The position numbers were made by a program, and so were the translations under genes. Under the pieces are notes generated by a model, which saw nothing but the letters and a program-made list of their open reading frames with translations, searched no databases and had not been told where the DNA came from. From contig JBLHKE010000596.1 in NCBI GenBank assembly GCA_047619485.1, forward strand, positions 1 to 5,026: a stretch of DNA of 5,026 bases, written 5' to 3'. Below are positions 1 through 5,026 of the stretch, in pieces; the stretch's first letter is position 1, and every line of letters starts with the position of its first letter. This stretch comes from JBLHKE01 sp047619485 (GTDB lineage: Bacteria > Verrucomicrobiota > Verrucomicrobiia > Verrucomicrobiales > DEV007).

Positions 1-605
1 AGCGCCTGATCCACTCCGGGAGCGTTCAGATCGATCGGCACGTTCCAGCCATCGGCGATGGTTGGCGCATCCAGCGCGGCCCCCCAGACGCTGATCTCGT
101 CGATGAGGCCGTCGAAAAACTCGAAGCCGATGCGCGAGCCGATGCGGTGGTTGGCATTGGCAACGTTCACGGTGCCACCGGTATCTAGAGCCGCTCCAAG
201 AGATGCTCCGTTCCAGTACCACTGGTCATTCGTCCCATCAAAGGTGACTGCGAAATGGTGCCAGCCATCACCGTTTGGGCCAGAGGTGTCAGAGCTGATG
301 TCGACAATCGTCTGGTCGTTGTCGTTGCCCCAGAAGTAGTGGCGAACCGTGCCGGCGCCCTTGAGACGGAATCCGTTCGCATTGTTGGTGGCTTGGTTGC
401 CCCAGAAGGTGATCGTGCTGTCGCCGTGCACATCCGGGTTGACCCAAGCTCCGATCGTAAAGGGTGCAGCGCCAGAGGGAAACACGCCGGTCGCAGTGGC
501 AGAGAGATCGACCCAATCGTCGATTCCGTCGAGGCTGAGGGCGGCACCAAATGACATGCCGGTGGTCGCTGCGAGAATGGCTGCTGCTGAGGTTAGTTTC
601 TTCAT
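1..605 (-). CDS. Secreted LamG/concanavalin A-like domain protein, 3' end cut off by the window
   Basis: The reading frame is open from an ATG at 605-603 to base 1 with no stop: 201 codons visible, C-terminus missing. Residues 1-21 look like a Sec signal peptide (MKKLTSAAAILAATTG..., Lys2-Lys3, then a hydrophobic core), with likely cleavage near FGA|AL. Residues 22-187 read as one LamG/jelly-roll fold. The opening strand is LSLDGIDDWVDLS (23-35), followed by FTIGAWVNPD (49-58), GWHHFAVTFDG (114-124) with the usual WHH-F-A-V-T-D pattern, a YWNG turn (130-133), and the closing strand FDGLIDEISVWGAAL (164-178). Family knowledge: such domains bind carbohydrate or act as structural modules in exported proteins. 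No catalytic residues are evident. What follows residue 201 (more domains, a PEP-CTERM sorting tail or an enzyme) cannot be seen. The start is well supported by the signal peptide, although no Shine-Dalgarno precedes it. The gene is divergent from the large FG-GAP gene, 72 bp away. Confidence 0.9.
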   Translation of the reverse strand, partial: MKKLTSAAAILAATTGMSFGAALSLDGIDDWVDLSATATGVFPSGAAPFTIGAWVNPDVHGDSTITFWGNQATNNANGFRLKGAGTVRHYFWGNDNDQTIVDISSDTSGPNGDGWHHFAVTFDGTNDQWYWNGASLGAALDTGGTVNVANANHRIGSRIGFEFFDGLIDEISVWGAALDAPTIADGWNVPIDLNAPGVDQA

Positions 606-617
606 AGAGAATATTTG

Positions 618-646
618 AGTTTAGATTTAGTCGTTCTACGACACAA
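618..646 (-). promoter_or_regulatory. Weak candidate sigma70-type promoter for the LamG gene
   Basis: On the minus strand a TTGTGT (646-641; 3 of 6 to TTGACA) is followed after exactly 17 bp by TAAACT (623-618; 4 of 6 to TATAAT). The -10 box ends 12 bp before the ATG at 605, so the leader would be only a few bases, which fits the missing Shine-Dalgarno. The match is weak and could be chance in AT-rich DNA. The promoter consensus of this organism is unknown. Confidence 0.2.
630..642. promoter_or_regulatory. Short inverted repeat in the divergent intergenic region, possible operator
   Basis: GTCGT (630-634) and ACGAC (638-642) are perfect reverse complements around a TCT centre. The repeat lies in the 72-bp region between two divergent genes and overlaps the spacer and -35 of the candidate minus-strand promoter. 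That is where a repressor could act on one or both genes. With only five paired bases it may be chance. No regulator gene is present in the window. Confidence 0.2.
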
Positions 647-677
647 ACTCGGATAGTTTTTAACAGAATTCCCCGTG

Positions 678-3600
678 ATGACGCAAATAAAAATAGTTCC
701 CCTCTCGATCGTGTTGTGGCTGGCAGCTGGCGTGTTCGCCCAATCTGCCCCGGCGACGGACCCGGACATTACTTCGGTCGATCTCGAACCACGCGTAATC
801 GTGAAAACTGCCCGGTTTTCGAGCATTTCTGCTAAGCACAGCGGCGTCGATGTGACCTATCCGATCGACCTGCAGAGCCCTCACAAACACCTCTACGTCA
901 GCGGGTTCGCCTGTGGAGGGGTGGCGGCTGGCGATCTCGACGGCGACCGCAAACCCGACTTGTTCTTCGCCGGCGCAGGTGGAAAAAACCGATTATTTCT
1001 CAATCGCGGCGACTTCCGATTTGAGGAAAAAACCAGCGCGGTGACCGCGGGCGAAGATCGCTGGGGTTCGGCCGTGGCGCTGGTGGACATCGACAATGAC
1101 GGCGATCTCGATGCCTACTTGAGCAACTACGACTCGCCCAATCAGCTGTTCATCAACGACGGCAAGGCGAACTTCACCGAAGCAGCAGCGGCTTTCGGTC
1201 TTGATCTCGTCGACGCCTCGCTCGCCGCCGCGTTCTGCGACTACGATCGCGACGGCGACCTCGATGTCTACTTGCTCAACAACCGCTTCTACTCCGCGAC
1301 CGGATTCCCGAGTCCGGAACCAAAAACCCTCAGCGCGGAACAGCAGAAATATTTTCGCTTTGAGAAAACCAAATCGGGTCAGCAGTTACTCAACATCGTC
1401 CCGCGAACTGATCGGTTATTGCGCAACGACGGTGGAAAATTTACCGACGTCTCGAAAGCCGCCGGCATCGCCGCCGACCCGCGTCACGGTCTGGCCGCAA
1501 CCTGGTGGGACTACGACAAAGACGGCAAACCGGACCTCTATGTGTCGAATGACTTCGACGACCCCGACGCGCTCTACCACAACAACGGCGACGGCACGTT
1601 CAGCGATGTGACCTCGAAAGTCCTACCGCACACCGCGTGGTTCTCGATGGGTGCCGACTCGGCCGACATCAACAACGACGGCTGGCCGGACCTGCTCGCC
1701 GCCGACATGTCCGGCACGACGCACTTCAAAGACAAGACCACCATGGGCGCGATGGGATCGCGAATCTGGGTGACTCAGACCGAGCCGCGCCAGTACATGC
1801 GCAACGCCCTCTACCTCGGCACCGGCACCGGGCGAATGATGGAGGCCGCCCACCTCGCCGGGCTGGCGGATTCCGATTGGACCTGGGCGGTGAAATTCGC
1901 CGACTTCGACTGCGACGGGCGCGACGACCTTTTTCTCAGCAACGGCATGACGCGCAACTTCAACAACTCCGACTCGCCGTTCTCGCGAAAAATGTTCGTC
2001 GGCAAGAGCGAGTGGGATCCTTACGAGAAAACGCCCGCACGCAAGGAGCAGAACCTCGCGTTTCAGAATTTGGGCGATCTCCAATTCGACAACGTTTCGA
2101 AACTTTGGGGCCTAGATCACGAGGGGATCAGTTTCGCCTCGGCAACCGCGGACTTCGATCTCGATGGCGATCCGGATCTCGTCGTCGTGAACATGGACGA
2201 GCCAGTCGCTCTCTACCGCAACGACATCAACACTGGAAACCGGATCTCCATCCGCCTCGTGGGTAGGGACAGCAATCGTTTTGGGATCGGAGCTCGGATT
2301 GAATTGGTCGATGGCCGTAGAAAGCAGCATCGCTGGATCCGCCCGCTGTCTGGATTCAAGTCAGGGGACGAGCCGGTCGCGCACTTCGGGATTGGTGATC
2401 AGAAACAGGTGAAGGTAGATGTCACCTGGCCGAGTGGGCGATGGCAGGGCATCGACACTCTCTTGGACGCCGGTAAATGCTACACGATCACCGAGGCTGG
2501 GCGCATCATTCCGGAGGGGATAATTGGTGCGGAACCAACGCAATTTTCGGAGAACCCCGCGCTCAAAAAAGCGATCCACCGCGAGCAGGAATTCGACGAC
2601 TTCCAGTTCCAGTCGCTGCTGCCAAACCAGCTCTCGCGCCTCGGTCCCGGCAGCGCGTGGGGCGATATCGACGGCGACGGCGACGACGACTTTTTCCTCG
2701 GCGGCGCTTGCGGCTTCATGGGGCAACTGCATTTGAACAACGGCGACGGCACTTTTCGCGAGAGCAAGCTGTGGACGCTCGCCGACGAGGACCGCGGCTG
2801 CGAAGACACGGCGGTGCTGTTCTTCGACGCCGACGGCGACGAGGACCTCGACTTGTTCATCGCCAGCGGCGGCGTCGAGGCACCGCCTGGACACCCGATC
2901 TACACCGATCGTCTGTTCCTCAACGACGGCAGAGGTTTCTTCACGAAATCGCTGGGCGCGATCCCCGGCGAGCCCGTCAGCAGTGGCGCAGCCTGCGCGG
3001 CCGACTACAATAAGGATGGTGCCATCGACCTTTTCGTCGGCGGGCGTGTCGTCCCGGGACAGTATCCGACCGCGCCACGCAATCGTCTTTTGATCAACGA
3101 CGGCAAGGGCAAGTTCCGTGACGATATTGACCCGGCCGCGCCGAGCTTGCGGTTCACCGGGATGGTGACATCCGCATTGTGGTCCGATGTTAACGGAAGT
3201 GGACGGCTCGATCTATTGGTGACGCACGAGTGGGGGCCGGTGATGGTTTTCATGAACCTCGACGGCGTCAGGCTCATGCGCGTCAGCGGCAAGGACAGCC
3301 TCGATCACCTCACCGGCTGGTGGAACGGCATCGCCGGCGGCGACTTCGACAACGACGGCGACATCGATTACGCGGTGACCAATTTCGGCCTCAACACCAA
3401 GTACCACGCTTCTCCCGAAAAACCCGCACTGCTCTACTACGGCGACCTCGACGGCAGCGGAAAAAAACGCATCATCGAGGCAGAGTTCGAGGGCGGGATC
3501 TGCTACCCGATCCGCGGCAAGAGCTGCTCGACCCACGCCATCCCGTCGCTGGCGAAAAAGTTCCCCAGCTACAACGACTTCGCGCTCGCCAAGCTCGATG

Positions 3601-4256
3601 ACATCTACACGCAGCAACAACTCGACGCCGCGCAAAAGTTCGAGGCGAAGGAATTGCGCAGCGGCGTGCTGCTCAACGACGGGCGCGGAAAATTCGAGTT
3701 CAAACCGCTGCCGCACCTCGCCCAGATCGCGCCCGGTTTCGGCATCGTCGCCGGCGAGTTCGATGGCGATGGCAACACCGACCTCGCCATCGCGCAAAAT
3801 TTCTTCAGCCCCCAGCCCGAGACCGGTCGCATGGACGGCGGTCTCTCGATGGTGCTGCACGGCAACGGCGACGGCACTTTTAAAACAATCGCCCCGCGCC
3901 AGAGCGGCATCGCCGTCGCCGGCGACGGCGCCTCGATCACGCTGGCAGACACCGACAACAACGGTGCGCCTGACATCGCTATCGGCGTCAACTCCGAGGC
4001 GGTGCGCAGCTACCAGAATCGCGGAAAAAACATCCTCGCCGTACGGCTACTGCAAGCCCCAGGTACAAGGATCACCCTCGATGGCCAGAGTGCCGAATAC
4101 TACGGCGGTTCCGGCTACCTCTCGCAGTCCGCACCTGTGCTGTTTTTCGCCAGCCCTAACAAAGCCACCAAACTTACCGCCCGTTGGCCAGACGGCAAGA
4201 CCACCACGCACGAGGTCAAAGCCGGCACCACCAAACTCACCCTCCCCGCCCCGTAG
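678..4256 (+). CDS. Large secreted FG-GAP/VCBS repeat protein with ASPIC/UnbV domain (CRTAC1-like, doubled)
   Basis: 1192 residues, complete. Residues 1-21 form a Sec signal peptide with likely cleavage at VFA|QS and no lipobox cysteine, so the product is probably soluble in the periplasm or outside the cell. Seven Asp-rich calcium loops of the DxDxDGxxD type start near residues 86, 137, 188, 278, 330, 409 and 492. Residues 521-606 are an ASPIC/UnbV domain (NRFGIGARI at 533-541, then HFGIG and WPSGR). Seven more loops start near 663, 717, 776, 837, 889, 1027 and 1091. Residues 1118-1192 resemble a degenerate second UnbV domain (GGSGYLSQSAP, ARWPDGK). Many loops are followed by the FG-GAP partner NDG-x-G-x-F. 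Landmarks of the large bacterial CRTAC1-like family include WFSMGADSADINNDG, FLSNGMTRNFNNSD, LLPNQLSRLGPG and an insert at about 939-1000 (IPSLAKKFPSYNDF). Inferred fold: two seven-bladed calcium-stabilised propellers. The family is linked to adhesion or extracellular binding; no enzymatic role is shown. GTG at 675 directly precedes ATG 678, so either could start translation; no Shine-Dalgarno is visible. Confidence 0.95.
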   Translation: MTQIKIVPLSIVLWLAAGVFAQSAPATDPDITSVDLEPRVIVKTARFSSISAKHSGVDVTYPIDLQSPHKHLYVSGFACGGVAAGDLDGDRKPDLFFAGAGGKNRLFLNRGDFRFEEKTSAVTAGEDRWGSAVALVDIDNDGDLDAYLSNYDSPNQLFINDGKANFTEAAAAFGLDLVDASLAAAFCDYDRDGDLDVYLLNNRFYSATGFPSPEPKTLSAEQQKYFRFEKTKSGQQLLNIVPRTDRLLRNDGGKFTDVSKAAGIAADPRHGLAATWWDYDKDGKPDLYVSNDFDDPDALYHNNGDGTFSDVTSKVLPHTAWFSMGADSADINNDGWPDLLAADMSGTTHFKDKTTMGAMGSRIWVTQTEPRQYMRNALYLGTGTGRMMEAAHLAGLADSDWTWAVKFADFDCDGRDDLFLSNGMTRNFNNSDSPFSRKMFVGKSEWDPYEKTPARKEQNLAFQNLGDLQFDNVSKLWGLDHEGISFASATADFDLDGDPDLVVVNMDEPVALYRNDINTGNRISIRLVGRDSNRFGIGARIELVDGRRKQHRWIRPLSGFKSGDEPVAHFGIGDQKQVKVDVTWPSGRWQGIDTLLDAGKCYTITEAGRIIPEGIIGAEPTQFSENPALKKAIHREQEFDDFQFQSLLPNQLSRLGPGSAWGDIDGDGDDDFFLGGACGFMGQLHLNNGDGTFRESKLWTLADEDRGCEDTAVLFFDADGDEDLDLFIASGGVEAPPGHPIYTDRLFLNDGRGFFTKSLGAIPGEPVSSGAACAADYNKDGAIDLFVGGRVVPGQYPTAPRNRLLINDGKGKFRDDIDPAAPSLRFTGMVTSALWSDVNGSGRLDLLVTHEWGPVMVFMNLDGVRLMRVSGKDSLDHLTGWWNGIAGGDFDNDGDIDYAVTNFGLNTKYHASPEKPALLYYGDLDGSGKKRIIEAEFEGGICYPIRGKSCSTHAIPSLAKKFPSYNDFALAKLDDIYTQQQLDAAQKFEAKELRSGVLLNDGRGKFEFKPLPHLAQIAPGFGIVAGEFDGDGNTDLAIAQNFFSPQPETGRMDGGLSMVLHGNGDGTFKTIAPRQSGIAVAGDGASITLADTDNNGAPDIAIGVNSEAVRSYQNRGKNILAVRLLQAPGTRITLDGQSAEYYGGSGYLSQSAPVLFFASPNKATKLTARWPDGKTTTHEVKAGTTKLTLPAP

Positions 4257-4280
4257 GACAGGTTAGAAACCTGTCCTACG
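4252..4280. repeat. Perfect 13-bp inverted repeat (hairpin) containing the stop codon of the FG-GAP gene
   Basis: The left arm CGTAGGACAGGTT (4252-4264) is the exact reverse complement of AACCTGTCCTACG (4268-4280), around a three-base AGA loop. In RNA this is a stable stem with 7 of 13 G-C pairs. The TAG stop (4254-4256) lies inside the left arm. No T-run follows (CGGCGACCGAAAA comes next), so a classical intrinsic terminator is doubtful. It could be a transcript-end stabiliser, a T-less terminator, or one copy of a dispersed REP-like palindromic repeat inserted at the gene end. The inverted repeat is certain; its role is not. Confidence 0.75.
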
Positions 4281-4320
4281 CGGCGACCGAAAATCGTGCG
4301 TTACAGCGATCGACTGACTT

Positions 4321-4326
4321 GATAAT
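4321..4326 (+). promoter_or_regulatory. Possible -10 box before the glycosidase-like gene
   Basis: GATAAT matches TATAAT at 5 of 6 positions and sits 41 bp before the ATG at 4368, after the hairpin. No convincing -35 is seen: GTTACA at 4300-4305 would leave a 15-bp spacer. If real, the downstream gene would have its own transcript rather than depending on read-through from the FG-GAP gene. Confidence 0.2.
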
Positions 4327-4367
4327 CTTGCTGCCGAATTTTCCACCGCACCGTCCCACACCATCAG

Positions 4368-5026
4368 ATGAATACGCCGCTCTTCTTCCTTCCGTCTCGC
4401 CAAACCGTCTTTGCCATCTACGCCGCCTCATTGGCTGCAGGAATCTTCGCGATCACCGCGCTTGGAACATCCACCGCGGCCGATGCGCCGGCCACGGCAG
4501 CAGGCGACGTTATCGAAATCGGTTCACGCCGCGAACTGTTCGTCGACCGGGTGCTCATTGAACGGCTGTCCGGGAGCGCGAAACAACAGTTACATCGTCC
4601 GGTGCCGAAGGAGGTGGTGTTGACGACCGATGCTGCGTGGGAGGGCAACACCAGCGCGTATTTCACCATCTTCCGCGACGGCGATCGGTTCCGCATGTAT
4701 TACCGCGGCTCGCACTGGGACGCGGAAGCCAAGAAGGCGACCCACCGCGAGGTCACCTGTTACGCCGAGAGCCAGGACGGGATCCACTGGACGAAACCTG
4801 AGTTGGGGCTGTTCGAGTTCGGCGGCTCGAAGGCCAACAACATCGTGCTCGACGGGCTCGGGACGCATTGCTTTGCGGCGTTCAAAGACGGCAATCCGAA
4901 CTGCCGGCCCGAAGCGCGCTACAAGGGAATCGCCCGCGGCAGACCGGTGGGAAAGAAAGGGCTCTACGTATTCCAGTCGGCGGATGGAACCCGCTGGTCG
5001 CCGATCAAGAATGAGCCGGTCATCAG
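4368..5026 (+). CDS. Exported five-bladed-propeller glycosidase-like protein (GH32/43/130-like), 3' end cut off by the window
   Basis: The frame is open from ATG 4368 to the window edge: 219 codons visible, C-terminus missing. Residues 14-33 are a hydrophobic segment after Arg11 (VFAIYAASLAAGIFAITALG), followed by an Ala-rich stretch with likely cleavage near TAA|DA, so the protein is probably exported. From residue 50 it reads like a family common in Planctomycetes and Verrucomicrobia: ELFVDRVLIE (56-65), HRPVPKEVVL (76-85), AWEGNTSAYFTIFRDG (90-105), FRMYYRGSHW (108-117), VTCYAESQDGIHWTKPELGL (129-148), FGGSKANNIVL (151-161), FAAFKDGNP (169-177), ARYKGIA (183-189), LYVFQSADGTRW (199-210). 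Repeated RMYYRG, S-DG-x-x-W and D-x-NP motifs are typical of blades in GH32/43/68/130-type propellers, often annotated only as hypothetical protein. Catalytic acids cannot be assigned from this fragment, and activity and substrate are unknown. It lies 111 bp after the FG-GAP gene on the same strand. No Shine-Dalgarno is visible; the start rests on the signal-like segment, and no other ATG lies upstream of the conserved region. Confidence 0.88.
   Translation, partial: MNTPLFFLPSRQTVFAIYAASLAAGIFAITALGTSTAADAPATAAGDVIEIGSRRELFVDRVLIERLSGSAKQQLHRPVPKEVVLTTDAAWEGNTSAYFTIFRDGDRFRMYYRGSHWDAEAKKATHREVTCYAESQDGIHWTKPELGLFEFGGSKANNIVLDGLGTHCFAAFKDGNPNCRPEARYKGIARGRPVGKKGLYVFQSADGTRWSPIKNEPVI

Noticed and set aside
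185..554. Open frames at 185-550 (minus) and 255-554 (plus)
   Set aside because: They overlap the LamG frame, which runs from 605 to base 1 with a signal peptide and clear LamG motifs. These frames show no motif.
1623..2894. Minus-strand open frames at 1623-2084 and 2361-2894
   Set aside because: Both are antisense to calcium-loop coding sequence, with Val/Ala/Glu-rich shadow translations and no recognisable domain or start signal.
3213..3860. 215-codon open frame on the minus strand within the large gene
   Set aside because: It lies wholly antisense to the well-supported FG-GAP frame. Its Val/Glu/Ala-rich composition is what GAC/GGC/CTC-rich DNA gives when read in reverse, and no family motif is visible.
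1581..3877. Recurring DNA word CAACGGCGACGGCAC at 1583-1597, 2738-2752 and 3863-3877
   Set aside because: It encodes the recurring NGDGT part of FG-GAP repeats in the same frame each time. Protein repeat structure explains it, so no mobile or regulatory repeat is needed.
1637..4266. Plus-strand alternative frames at 1637-2266, 2477-3013 and 3598-4266
   Set aside because: Their translations are Arg- or Ser/Thr/Pro-rich low-complexity sequence, typical of off-frame reading of GC-rich genes. The FG-GAP frame explains the region completely.
4418..4868. Minus-strand open frames at 4418-4696 and 4590-4868, and plus-strand frames at 4184-4561 and 4411-4623
   Set aside because: All conflict with the glycosidase-like frame from 4368, which has an export signal and a conserved motif series; the 4184 frame would also span the hairpin region.

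Overview
The window is GC-rich (roughly 60% or more by eye, with strong G/C preference at third codon positions). It holds parts of three protein genes whose products all appear to be exported. No RNA genes, CRISPR arrays, transposase genes or phage genes were seen. Secreted LamG proteins, very large FG-GAP/VCBS + ASPIC/UnbV proteins and a propeller-type glycosidase-like family together suggest a Planctomycetota/Verrucomicrobiota-type bacterium. The absence of Shine-Dalgarno sequences before all three starts fits that group. This placement is inference; there is no marker gene in the window.

Layout. Bases 1-605 (minus strand) are the N-terminal 201 codons of a secreted LamG (concanavalin A-like jelly-roll) protein that runs off the left edge. 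Bases 606-677 are a short, AT-rich divergent promoter region with a small inverted repeat and one weak promoter candidate. Bases 678-4256 (plus strand) are a complete 1192-residue secreted protein. It has seven FG-GAP/VCBS calcium-loop repeats and an ASPIC/UnbV domain, then seven more repeats and a degenerate UnbV-like C-terminus, so it looks like a doubled CRTAC1-type module. A perfect 13-bp inverted repeat (4252-4280) contains its stop codon. Bases 4368-5026 (plus strand) are the first 219 residues of an exported protein resembling five-bladed-propeller glycoside hydrolases (GH32/43/68/130-like), truncated by the right edge.

How they may work together. LamG domains often bind glycans, FG-GAP/UnbV proteins are calcium-binding extracellular propellers, and the third gene resembles a glycosidase. 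A shared role in handling polysaccharides or glycoproteins outside the cytoplasm is plausible. Nothing in the window proves a common operon or substrate: the LamG gene is divergent, and the third gene is separated from the second by 111 bp containing a strong hairpin. I see good examples of poorly characterised families here, not a clearly new system.
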